DNA of 33,940 bases, taken from NCBI GenBank assembly GCA_003558125.1, contig PWMQ01000082.1, forward strand, positions 1 to 33,940, given 5' to 3'. Below are positions 8,963 through 16,782 of the stretch, one piece after another. The notes beneath the pieces were generated by a model that saw only the letters and a program-made list of their open reading frames with translations, was not told where the DNA came from and searched no databases. Within the stretch, counting starts at the first letter, position 1, and every line of letters begins with the position of its first letter. Origin of the DNA: Natronospira sp. Its GTDB lineage: Bacteria > Pseudomonadota > Gammaproteobacteria > Natronospirales > Natronospiraceae. Both the position numbers and the translations under genes were made by a program.

Positions 8963-8991
8963 ACTATACGCCAGTCACAGGGGAGGTCCAA
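8963..8991 (-). promoter_or_regulatory. sigma-70-like promoter of the igaA-like operon
   Basis: Read on the minus strand, TTGGAC and TATAGT are separated by exactly 17 bases. The -10 element matches 5 of 6 consensus positions. Transcription would start near 8956, giving a leader of about 50 bases before the TTG start codon. An imperfect inverted repeat (TGACTGACGC at 8947-8956 against ACGCCAGTCA at 8968-8977, 8 of 10 matching) brackets the -10 element and could be an operator. It falls just upstream of the previous gene's stop, so the operon has its own start. Confidence 0.55.
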
Positions 8992-8998
8992 GCCGCTT

Positions 8999-11086
8999 TC
9001 AGGACGGCGGTGACTGTCTTGGCGGACCCTTGACGGTAGTATGATCCACAAGCCCCTGATCCACGGCGTTCGCCAGGTCATTGCTGAGGGCGTCGCGTAT
9101 CTCCTCGAAGGGGCGGTTGACGCCAAGGATGCCTATGGCACGGTTACGTCCGTGGGTCTTGCCGAGGTAGAGGGCCATGTCGGCAATGTTGAGCGCCTTT
9201 TCCCAGTTTATTTCCTGTTCGGGGATGCCGGCGAATGGGAGCTGGATAAAGCCGCCTGTGGCGGTGACCGTTAGCATCGCGCCATGAACTTCGATGGGGT
9301 CCTTGCCAATGGCTTCCAGTACACGAGCAACGTAGTCCGGCAAGGCTGCAGGGTCCATGTTTCGCAGGAACATCAGGATTTCCTCGCCCCCCCAACGAAT
9401 GACCATATCGGAGCTTCGGGAAATCGCCTTGAGGCGACCGGCCAATTCCCGCAGGACCACATCGCCGCCGGAATGACCATATTGGTCATTGATTCGCTTG
9501 AAGAAATCCACATCCAGGAGTAGGAGGGCATCAGGGTGAAGCTGAGCGCGTCGCTCCTTCCCGCCGTCGCCACGCTGCTGCATTTCCTTCTGGAAGGATC
9601 GTCGATTCAGAAGGCCGGTCAGGGTGTCGTGCACGGACTGGTATTCCAGCTGCTTGTTGGCGACCGTCAGGCGCAGGTTGGCTCGTCGGGCAGCGCGGTA
9701 GGCCTGCCAGAGGAGGATCAGGCTCATGATCACAACAATGACGAAAAGGATGGTAATGCGCTGCTGCAGGCGACTGTTCTCGATGACCCGCTCCTGAAGC
9801 TCATTGCGTTCTTCAAGTAGCTCGATCTGTGTGGCCTGCTCACGGGTCTCGTAGCGGGTCTGTAGCTCACTCAGGCTCTGGTCTCGTTCTGCCTGAAAAA
9901 CCCTGCTTTTCAATTCCCGCTGTTTCTTCAGGGTTTCGATGGTTTCTTCCATTAAACCTGCTTCATTGTAGGCTTCTGCCATGTAGCCCAAGAGATCGGC
10001 CATATTGGCATCACTGTAGAATTCGGCCAATCGGCTGTGGGCGGCTTCCATTTCCTCAATGGCGTCATCGACCTCGCCCAGCATGATGGCCAGATAAGCC
10101 AGGTTGAATTCCAGCAGGGGGCGTGTGTGTTCGTCCTCCAGATCGATTGCCATGGCGAGTGCCCGTTGCAGGGTTTCGCGGGCATCCTCGAAGTTTTCCA
10201 TTTGAATCTGGGCAGAACCGATATTGTTGAGGCTGGTGACGATGATGTCTGGCCGTTCCAGCTCTTCTGCCCAGTCAATGGCTTCCTCGTGGGCCTGAAT
10301 GGAGGCTTCCTTGTCCTCCATCTGGGCAAATATGTAGCCCTTGAGCAGGAAAAACTCCGGGAGGTAGATTCGGTAGTCGAGATCCTGGGTCTCTCTGATA
10401 CCACGCCGTACCATCCGCAACGCCTGATCATAATTTCTTAATTCAGCCTGCATCTGGGCAATGCTGTAGTTGAGGAACTGGCGTCTTATCTGGGTGCGCT
10501 CATCATCCGTTTCCTGCACCGCATCATAGGCTGCCAGGAAGTGGGAAAGAGCGTCTTCGTACTGACTGTGAGCGCGCAGCAGGCGCCCGGAGAGGTTATG
10601 CGCATAGTAGCGCACCCGTGGAGAATGGACTTCAGGCAGAATCCTTTCGAGCAATGGGATCTGGGTCATGGCTTCATCATTGTCATCGAGGCGCCACATC
10701 ACGTCCGCTCGAAAGGCAAGGGCCTCTGCAATTACATCGGGGTGGCCGTCATCCTCCGCCAGACTCACAAGCTCCCGGCTCTCTTGCCTGGCCGCGTCTT
10801 CATCTTCCTGGCTAAGAAAGTCCAGCATGTAATAACCACGGGCACGGACGCGCGTGGCCGTGGGTGTTTCCCCGTCCAGCTCTTCGATGACAGCCGCCAA
10901 CAAGGCAGCCCGTTCGTCCGCAGGCTGTTCAAACAGGGTGATGTAGTCATCAAGCTTGGATTCCAGGGCCGGATCCATCTCGGGCGGAGCCGACAGCGCG
11001 GGGGCGGCGAGCAGACCAAGAGACAGGAACAACACGGAGAGATTCCGCGTTATGGTAAGAAGCCTGATTGAGCCTTGGCAGGACAA
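8999..11086 (-). CDS. exported TPR sensor with cytoplasmic GGDEF diguanylate cyclase
   Basis: I chose the TTG at 11086, which follows a perfect AAGGAGG at a spacing of 8. The frame is open to 11293, but that extension has no ribosome site and would bury the signal peptide. The 695-residue product has a signal sequence ending near ALSA (residue 34), about six TPR-like helical repeats in the periplasm (roughly 45-400), a coiled coil, a membrane segment near 437-462, and a GGDEF domain. That domain shows DTLTGLLNRR, DVDFFKRINDQYGH and the signature GGEEI near 565. The final position is Ile instead of Phe, which is uncommon but tolerated in some active enzymes. An RxxD inhibitory site (RSSD) lies five residues before it. 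It probably converts periplasmic protein or peptide signals into cyclic di-GMP. Confidence 0.88.
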   Translation of the reverse strand: MSCQGSIRLLTITRNLSVLFLSLGLLAAPALSAPPEMDPALESKLDDYITLFEQPADERAALLAAVIEELDGETPTATRVRARGYYMLDFLSQEDEDAARQESRELVSLAEDDGHPDVIAEALAFRADVMWRLDDNDEAMTQIPLLERILPEVHSPRVRYYAHNLSGRLLRAHSQYEDALSHFLAAYDAVQETDDERTQIRRQFLNYSIAQMQAELRNYDQALRMVRRGIRETQDLDYRIYLPEFFLLKGYIFAQMEDKEASIQAHEEAIDWAEELERPDIIVTSLNNIGSAQIQMENFEDARETLQRALAMAIDLEDEHTRPLLEFNLAYLAIMLGEVDDAIEEMEAAHSRLAEFYSDANMADLLGYMAEAYNEAGLMEETIETLKKQRELKSRVFQAERDQSLSELQTRYETREQATQIELLEERNELQERVIENSRLQQRITILFVIVVIMSLILLWQAYRAARRANLRLTVANKQLEYQSVHDTLTGLLNRRSFQKEMQQRGDGGKERRAQLHPDALLLLDVDFFKRINDQYGHSGGDVVLRELAGRLKAISRSSDMVIRWGGEEILMFLRNMDPAALPDYVARVLEAIGKDPIEVHGAMLTVTATGGFIQLPFAGIPEQEINWEKALNIADMALYLGKTHGRNRAIGILGVNRPFEEIRDALSNDLANAVDQGLVDHTTVKGPPRQSPPS

Positions 11087-11316
11087 GAGCGCCGCCTCCT
11101 TCAGTGGGGTCGGGCTTGAGCTTACAAGAGAAAACACCATCCACGCAGCCAGTTGACCCTTGGACTTATGGCGAGTGGTAGGAAAATCGGGACCGATGGT
11201 GCCTTCACGCCCCTCGAGAGCGTTATTTAGGCCAGACTGATGCTGGATGTGATCTCGGTGCCCATCGAGTAGTCTTGGTGGTTTGGGTGGCAAACGGACG
11301 ACTATGAGGTCTTCAA
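11087..11316. other. divergent promoter region, GGDEF gene and ABC exporter
   Basis: This 230-base gap separates the TTG start of the TPR-GGDEF gene from the ATG of the ABC ATPase. It contains ribosome sites at each edge (AAGGAGG on the minus strand near 11094-11100; GAGG on the plus strand near 11306-11309). I see a TTGACC near 11157 on the plus strand, but no convincing -10 element at the right spacing. No other gene is apparent. Confidence 0.4.
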
Positions 11317-12282
11317 ATGGATGCCATTGTCGCGGAAGCGGTAAGCAAACGATTCGGCGAAACTCAGGCTCTGGATCAGGTGAGTTTATCGCTGAGACCG
11401 GGTACGGTGCTGGGCCTGCTGGGTCCCAACGGGGCCGGCAAGACCACCATGGTGCGAATTCTGGCCACCCTTCTGCTGCCGGATTCTGGCCGGATCATGG
11501 TGGATGGCCATGACCTCCTTCGCAATCCACAAGCGGTACGGCGGGTCATCGGGCTGACAGGACAGTATGCCTCGGTGGATGACAAGCTGACCGGGATGGA
11601 AAACCTGATTCTGATCGCCCGCTTGCTGGGGCAATCGCGATCACAGGCCCGGACCAGGGCCAGGGAATTGTTGCGGGATTTCAGTTTGGAAGAGGCCGCG
11701 GGGCGCGCGGTTCAGACCTATTCAGGGGGTATGCGTCGCCGACTGGATTTGGCGGCAAGTCTGGTGGGGAATCCCCGGATACTGTACCTGGATGAGCCCA
11801 CCACCGGCCTGGATCCCCGGGCCCGCAAGCAGCTGTGGCAGCGACTCCGAGGCATGGTCGCTGCCGGGATGACGGTCTTGTTGACCACCCAGTATCTGGA
11901 AGAGGCCGATGCCCTGGCCGATGACATCGTGGTCATCGACCGGGGACGGGTGATTGCGAAGGGAACGCCTGACGCACTCAAGGAGCAGGTGGGTGGGCAG
12001 ATTCTGAGACTGCGACCACGGGATCCGCTGCAGCTGGCCGAAATCGCTGAGGCGGTGGCGGCGCTGATCGGGGAAATGCCGGATGTTGACGGGCGCACTG
12101 TCTCCTGTCCGGTGTCGGATCCTGCCTTGCTGACGCAGGTGGTCAGGCGCCTCGATGAGCAGGGGCTGGCCTTGCAGGATTTTTCCCTGCGTGGTGCCAG
12201 CCTGGATGACGTTTTCCTCAAGCTTACCGGCCACCGGGCGGAAAGTGGAGAAACGGCAGAGGAGGGCGATCAGGGTGCCTGA
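11317..12282 (+). CDS. ABC transporter ATP-binding protein, DrrA-type
   Basis: The 321-residue protein has the full ABC ATPase set: Walker A GPNGAGKTT near residue 35, Q-loop region LTGQYASVDDKLTG, signature YSGGMRRRLDLA near 135, Walker B LYLDEPTTGLDPRA near 155, and the switch histidine position replaced by a glutamine in LLTTQYLEEAD, as in DrrA-type ATPases. The C-terminal ~90 residues are the typical DrrA tail. It is followed directly by an ABC-2 permease whose start overlaps its stop, so the pair forms a two-gene exporter. Substrates of this family include antibiotics, lipids and polysaccharides; the sequence does not reveal which. Confidence 0.9.
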   Translation: MDAIVAEAVSKRFGETQALDQVSLSLRPGTVLGLLGPNGAGKTTMVRILATLLLPDSGRIMVDGHDLLRNPQAVRRVIGLTGQYASVDDKLTGMENLILIARLLGQSRSQARTRARELLRDFSLEEAAGRAVQTYSGGMRRRLDLAASLVGNPRILYLDEPTTGLDPRARKQLWQRLRGMVAAGMTVLLTTQYLEEADALADDIVVIDRGRVIAKGTPDALKEQVGGQILRLRPRDPLQLAEIAEAVAALIGEMPDVDGRTVSCPVSDPALLTQVVRRLDEQGLALQDFSLRGASLDDVFLKLTGHRAESGETAEEGDQGA

Positions 12283-13072
12283 TTCCAATCACCGTTTTTT
12301 CGATGGCCTGAACCAGACCCTGACGCTGGCTTGGCGGACACTGGTTCAGATTCGGCACAACCCCTGGGAGTTGGGTGATTTCAGCATCCAGCCCGTACTC
12401 TTTCTGTTGCTGTTTCTCTATGTCTTCGGCGGCGCCATCGCCGGCTCCACGGAGGCGTATCTGCAATTCATTCTACCCGGTGTGATCGTGATGAACATGG
12501 TCTTCGTGACGGTCTATGTGGGGCACGGCCTGAACATGGATCTGACCCGAGGCGTATTCGATCGCCTTCGTGCCCTGCCCATTGCCCGTTGGGCACCACT
12601 GGCGGGCAGGATTACCGCGGACCTGGTGAAGCAGGCCTGGTCCATTCTGCTCCTGCTGGCAATCGGCTTCCTGCTTGGCTATCGTCTGGAGGGTACGGTA
12701 ATGGGGCTGCTGGGTATGTCATTGCTGCTGCTGACCTTTGCCCTTGCATTTTCCTGGGTAATGGTCTGGATTGGCGTGATTGCCCGGGACCCGGAGCATG
12801 TCCAGTTATTTGGTTTTACCGCGCTGTTTCCAGTGACCTTTGTGAGCAATGTATTCGTCCCGACTGAGTCCATGCCCCCCTGGCTACAGGTCGTAGTTGA
12901 GCTGAATCCCGTGTCCTTGTTGGCTGAAGCATCCCGAGGGTTGCTCAATGGAGAGGCGTTTCTGCAACCGGCATTATGGTCCATGGCATGGGCCCTGGGT
13001 ATCGGGTTGGTTTTTGCACCGTTAGCCTTGCGGGCCCTGGAGCGTCGTCTGGCATCAGGTAGTTCTCCTTGA
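12275..13072 (+). CDS. ABC-2 type transporter permease, DrrB-type
   Basis: The frame is open upstream to 12155, but the likely start is the GTG at 12275. It overlaps the ATPase stop by 8 bases and is preceded by AGGAGGG. The 265-residue product has six hydrophobic segments and the ABC-2 family region FGFTALFPVTFVSNVFVP followed by MPPWLQVVVELNPVS, which matches the conserved permease signature between membrane segments 5 and 6. With the preceding ATPase it forms an inner-membrane exporter. The gene converges with a GGDEF gene that ends 40 bases further on. Confidence 0.9.
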   Translation: MPDSNHRFFDGLNQTLTLAWRTLVQIRHNPWELGDFSIQPVLFLLLFLYVFGGAIAGSTEAYLQFILPGVIVMNMVFVTVYVGHGLNMDLTRGVFDRLRALPIARWAPLAGRITADLVKQAWSILLLLAIGFLLGYRLEGTVMGLLGMSLLLLTFALAFSWVMVWIGVIARDPEHVQLFGFTALFPVTFVSNVFVPTESMPPWLQVVVELNPVSLLAEASRGLLNGEAFLQPALWSMAWALGIGLVFAPLALRALERRLASGSSP

Positions 13073-13111
13073 AGTGATGGTTTCGGGATGTCACTTACTG
13101 GAAAATCTTGC

Positions 13112-14239
13112 TCATCCGCACTCGGTGCGGTTGCGGCCGTTGCGTTTCGCCTCATATAAAGCCTTGTCGGCGCGAGTGACCACGGCCTCGGCATCCTCGG
13201 TGCCTTCATTGATGGCCAGCCCCAGGCTGATTGTCAGGGACAGCCGTCCTGCACTGGTCTTGAAGTCCTGATTTCCCACCACCTGACGAACCTTCTCGGC
13301 GACGAGGTAAGCGGGTTCCTTGTCCGTATTCTGAAGAAGTATCAGGAACTCCTCGCCCCCCCAGCGGGACACGCGGTCCTCAGCCCGCACGGATGCACTG
13401 AGACGATGGGCCAGTTCCACCAACACTTCGTCGCCCACATCATGGCCGTGGCTGTCATTCACCTGTTTGAAATAGTCCAGGTCGGCCATGATCACGGCAT
13501 AGCGTTGATGATGTCGGCGGGATAGGGCATGGGCAGCGGCCAGTTCCTGATCCATGGCGCGGCGATTGAGCAGACCGGTGAGGGGGTCTGTCAGGGCACT
13601 CTGGCGTAGCTGTTGTGCAGCGATGAAGTTCTGCACGTAACCATTGTAAAGAAGCTCGGCAAGGATGCAGGCCACGACCACCATGACGGCCGGGTAAATC
13701 AGATTGACGGCGGCCGCAATCAGGTCGACGCCGTTGTGGCTGAGTAGCAGCGGCAGCGCCAGCAGGGGCAGGCCATAGATGACCGGGATATCTCTCAACC
13801 CCCGGGTGGCGGCCACTGACATGGCGCCAATGGTCATGATCAAGCCCTGGGCAGTGTATTGCACGGGGGCGCCGTCATAGACCTTCTCATTGGCAAAAAT
13901 GCCCACCATCATGAACATCATGGCAAAGGCGAGGAGCAAGAGCATCGGCCGGGGCCAGTCACCCAGCGGAAAGCGCCAGCGCAGGACCAGGATGACTAGG
14001 GCGGGGATCAGGACCGGCAATCGCCACAGCGCATTCCGCAGGCCGATGCGGTGGTGGTCTTCGTAGAGCAGGAACTCGATAAGTTGGAAGGCGGGCAGAA
14101 TGAAGAGGACCGCCACCGCCGCCACCACACCAATACGCCGGGCCAGTTGACGCTGGTAGTTTCGGAAATCACTTTCCCAGGCCGTTGGGATGGACGGAAA
14201 GAGCAGGTCCAGAATGTGCTGGACGCGCGGGCCTGGCAT
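13112..14239 (-). CDS. membrane-bound GGDEF diguanylate cyclase
   Basis: The 375-residue protein has about six membrane segments in its first 200 residues and no recognised sensor domain, then a complete GGDEF domain: DPLTGLLNRR, MADLDYFKQVNDSHGHDVGD, the signature GGEEF, and the RxxD inhibitory site RAED exactly five residues before it. It should therefore make cyclic di-GMP with product inhibition. The ATG at 14239 is preceded by AAGGGGG at a spacing of 6. It resembles MASE-type membrane cyclases in layout, but I cannot name the sensor. It lies 114 bases downstream of the patatin gene on the same strand and may be read through from it. Confidence 0.9.
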   Translation of the reverse strand: MPGPRVQHILDLLFPSIPTAWESDFRNYQRQLARRIGVVAAVAVLFILPAFQLIEFLLYEDHHRIGLRNALWRLPVLIPALVILVLRWRFPLGDWPRPMLLLLAFAMMFMMVGIFANEKVYDGAPVQYTAQGLIMTIGAMSVAATRGLRDIPVIYGLPLLALPLLLSHNGVDLIAAAVNLIYPAVMVVVACILAELLYNGYVQNFIAAQQLRQSALTDPLTGLLNRRAMDQELAAAHALSRRHHQRYAVIMADLDYFKQVNDSHGHDVGDEVLVELAHRLSASVRAEDRVSRWGGEEFLILLQNTDKEPAYLVAEKVRQVVGNQDFKTSAGRLSLTISLGLAINEGTEDAEAVVTRADKALYEAKRNGRNRTECG

Positions 14240-14353
14240 TGCATACCCCCTTTGCCGGTGGCAGGTGGTCGCGGCTGATGGCCTCCCTGCCTGGGCTAAT
14301 TTGTCGGGGCGGTCCGCTGCCCCTTTCTCACAAACAAATCATAGCGCAAGTGG

Positions 14354-16633
14354 TTACTGGACCGCGACTCGGCAGATTGTTGCCACGCCCAGGGCATCGA
14401 TAATGCCTCGCGCATAGTCGTATCCGTGCTGTTCGATGCCGGCCAGATCGCGAAAGCCCAAGGTAGTGGCATCGGCCAGGGGCGGGGTGAAGCGGATATC
14501 GGCGTCGGCAAGGGTCCGGTCGGCAGCCTGGTGGCTGGCGGCAAGCACGGAATCCATGAGTATTTCCATCATGCCGGGCACACCCCGTTGCTTGCGATAC
14601 TGCTTGCCCCGCAGGAGACTGACCCAGGGAGAGGGGAAGTCGTCACGTGTGGCAGACACGCCCCGAGGCGCACGCACATCGCTGGTGAGCAGTCGGGCCA
14701 CCCGGGGTCGCAGCAGGTCACCGGGCAGGTTGTTCAGGACGCCGCCGTCCACGTGGATCTCGCCGTTGTTGATTACCGGTGTCACCAGACCGGGTATGGC
14801 GCCTGTAGCCCGCACGGCACGCCACAGGGAGCCGCTTTCATGCACGGTCAGCTGCTGCCGGGAGATATTGGTGGAGACGCAGCAGAAGGGGCGCCAGAGA
14901 TCCTCGATCAGCAGATCGCCATAGGTCTTGCGGCTGACGTAATCCAGCCGCTTGCTGCGGAGCAGACTGAACGCGGGCAAGGTGTACTCCCGCCAGGGAT
15001 TGGATTGGACGAAGGCCCATTCTGCCTGGGCCAGGATGTCCGCCGGGGCCATACCTCGGGCGTATAGGGCGCCCACCACCCCACCCATGCTGGTGCCGGC
15101 AACCAGGTCCACCGGTACGCCCGCCTCCTCCAGGGCCCGGATGACGCCGATATGGGCAATGCCCCGGGCGCCGCCCCCGCTCAGGGCCAGGCCAATGGAC
15201 CGGCCGGTCAGGCGGCGCGCCAGACTGGCCATCTGCCGCGGACAACCGCTTCGCAGGTGGTGGTGAGTATCCACCGAGCGGGGCTCCAGCCAGCGGTCGG
15301 AATGATGGGGCAGGGTGGTTTCCTGGGCATGTAGCAGAACCAGGTGGACCCGTGGCGCCACGCCGGACTGGCGGCGGGCCGAGAGCTCCTGATAGAGCAG
15401 GGTTTCCAGACCCTTTGGCTCCGGGTCGTCTTCGCTGTCCGCCAGTACCAGAATCTCATCGGCCCGCTCCAGACAACGTTGCGTCCAGGCGCTGGGCTGC
15501 TCACCCGCGTCACAGGGGTCGGTCAGATAGAACACCAGTTCATGGCGGGACTCCTGCTGCTCCAGCCACAGACCAAGACCGGTATGGGCCGGATCGCCGG
15601 GACCGGCGTGGGCCAGCGTTTCCCGGCCCAGGCGGCGGCCAATCTCGCCTGGATCCAGTAGCAGGCTGTCACCGTGGCTTCTCAAGGCCTTCTGCAGTTG
15701 CAGCAGGAATACCTTGGGCGCGGCCAGACGACCGGCCCGGATCACGCAGACGGCCCTTGGGGCAGCCGTTTGATTGCCGTTTCCCTGTTGGGCCCGGTCT
15801 AGTCTTTCCACCACCAGGCGGCCTACAGACAGCGCCAGCTGGGGGTGGCGTCGGCTGAGATGATCGAAATCCACCCGGGTCAGACGGACCAGGGTGCTGG
15901 CATGGGTTGCCACCACGCGAGCGGAGCGAGGCTGGTCACGCAGTACCGCCATTTCACCCACCATCTCGCCCGCGGTAACCGTGGCGATGGCCTGCAATCC
16001 ACCGTCCTGATTGCTGCCAAGAATGCGTAGCTGGCCGCTGACCAGGATATAGAGGCTGTCGCCCGGTGCCCCCTGGTCGAAGAGCATTTCGCCGGGCTCA
16101 AGCTGCTGCCATTTCAGACGGTCTTCCAGGGCGCGCCAGGTTTCATCTTCCAGGGTGCCGAAATAACGGCGGATCAGTTTGCCGATCTGATTGTGCCGCA
16201 TGCGTCGCAGCACTTCTGCTTCCAGGGCGGCCCTGAGCGGAGGATGCTTTGCCACGGCTTCATCGAAGGTGCCGGCCGGCAGGCGGGCCAGCAGCGTGGT
16301 GCCCACGGCTCTGACCGTGGCGCTGCGAAAACCACCCACCAGCAGGGCCATCTCGCCAACGGGTTCCCCCGGCATGACGCGGCCGACCCGGCGGGCCGCC
16401 TCAAAATCATCGCTCTCGCTCTTGGGGGCCAGCACATGCAAGGCGCCCGACAGCACCACATACATGGCATCGGCGCTGTCGCCGGCCTGAAACAGATCCT
16501 GGCCATCGGCAAGCCGGACTTCCCCCATTCGACCGGCCAGCGACTCCACCACCGCCCCTTCAATGTCGGCGAAGATGGTGGAGGTTCGCAGAGTCTCACT
16601 GATTCGGCGTTTGCCGATGTTGCCGTGGTCCAT
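14354..16633 (-). CDS. patatin-like phospholipase with two cyclic-nucleotide-binding domains
   Basis: The 759-residue protein has the layout of the neuropathy-target-esterase group. Two cyclic-nucleotide-binding domains come first (about 20-135 and 165-275), with GEPVGEMALL and GEMVGEMAVL followed by RSATV and RSARV phosphate-binding-cassette-like residues. A middle region of about 190 residues follows. The patatin hydrolase comes last, with GGGARG near 484, the nucleophile motif GTSMGG near 512 and the catalytic Asp in VDGGVLNN near 628. Both members of the Ser-Asp dyad are present. It should hydrolyse acyl chains from phospholipids or lysophospholipids, perhaps controlled by a bound nucleotide. 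The divergent neighbour encodes an acyl-activating acyltransferase, suggesting opposite lipid reactions. No signal peptide is visible. Confidence 0.9.
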   Translation of the reverse strand: MDHGNIGKRRISETLRTSTIFADIEGAVVESLAGRMGEVRLADGQDLFQAGDSADAMYVVLSGALHVLAPKSESDDFEAARRVGRVMPGEPVGEMALLVGGFRSATVRAVGTTLLARLPAGTFDEAVAKHPPLRAALEAEVLRRMRHNQIGKLIRRYFGTLEDETWRALEDRLKWQQLEPGEMLFDQGAPGDSLYILVSGQLRILGSNQDGGLQAIATVTAGEMVGEMAVLRDQPRSARVVATHASTLVRLTRVDFDHLSRRHPQLALSVGRLVVERLDRAQQGNGNQTAAPRAVCVIRAGRLAAPKVFLLQLQKALRSHGDSLLLDPGEIGRRLGRETLAHAGPGDPAHTGLGLWLEQQESRHELVFYLTDPCDAGEQPSAWTQRCLERADEILVLADSEDDPEPKGLETLLYQELSARRQSGVAPRVHLVLLHAQETTLPHHSDRWLEPRSVDTHHHLRSGCPRQMASLARRLTGRSIGLALSGGGARGIAHIGVIRALEEAGVPVDLVAGTSMGGVVGALYARGMAPADILAQAEWAFVQSNPWREYTLPAFSLLRSKRLDYVSRKTYGDLLIEDLWRPFCCVSTNISRQQLTVHESGSLWRAVRATGAIPGLVTPVINNGEIHVDGGVLNNLPGDLLRPRVARLLTSDVRAPRGVSATRDDFPSPWVSLLRGKQYRKQRGVPGMMEILMDSVLAASHQAADRTLADADIRFTPPLADATTLGFRDLAGIEQHGYDYARGIIDALGVATICRVAVQ

Positions 16634-16782
16634 ACCCTTTCCAATGTCCTAACTCCCTGAGTTGTCACAGTATAGTCGTAAGTTGCTGTTCCGTCCGCCT
16701 GATGCCAATGGCCCCGAATACGCTTGACCGGGACCGGGGGGCAGGCGGACCATGAACTCTGGGAGGGCCACGGAGGCCGCGT
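16634..16782. other. divergent intergenic region, patatin and ACP-FAAL-PlsC genes
   Basis: This 149-base stretch holds the start regions of both lipid genes. On the minus strand a TATACT (-10-like, 5 of 6) lies near 16670, about 40 bases before the patatin ATG, but no good -35 stands 16-18 bases upstream. On the plus strand GGAGG is 6 bases before the ATG at 16783. A shared regulatory site is plausible but I cannot identify one. Confidence 0.35.

Noticed and set aside
11157-11190. TTGACC as the -35 of the ABC exporter promoter
   Set aside because: No acceptable -10 element occurs 16-18 bases downstream.
11087-11293. Upstream extension of the TPR-GGDEF protein to the ATG at 11293
   Set aside because: No ribosome site precedes that ATG, and the extra 69 residues would hide the signal peptide; the TTG at 11086 has a perfect AAGGAGG.
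14426-15067. 213-codon plus-strand open frame opposite the patatin domain
   Set aside because: Antisense to the catalytic motifs of the phospholipase, and no recognisable protein features.
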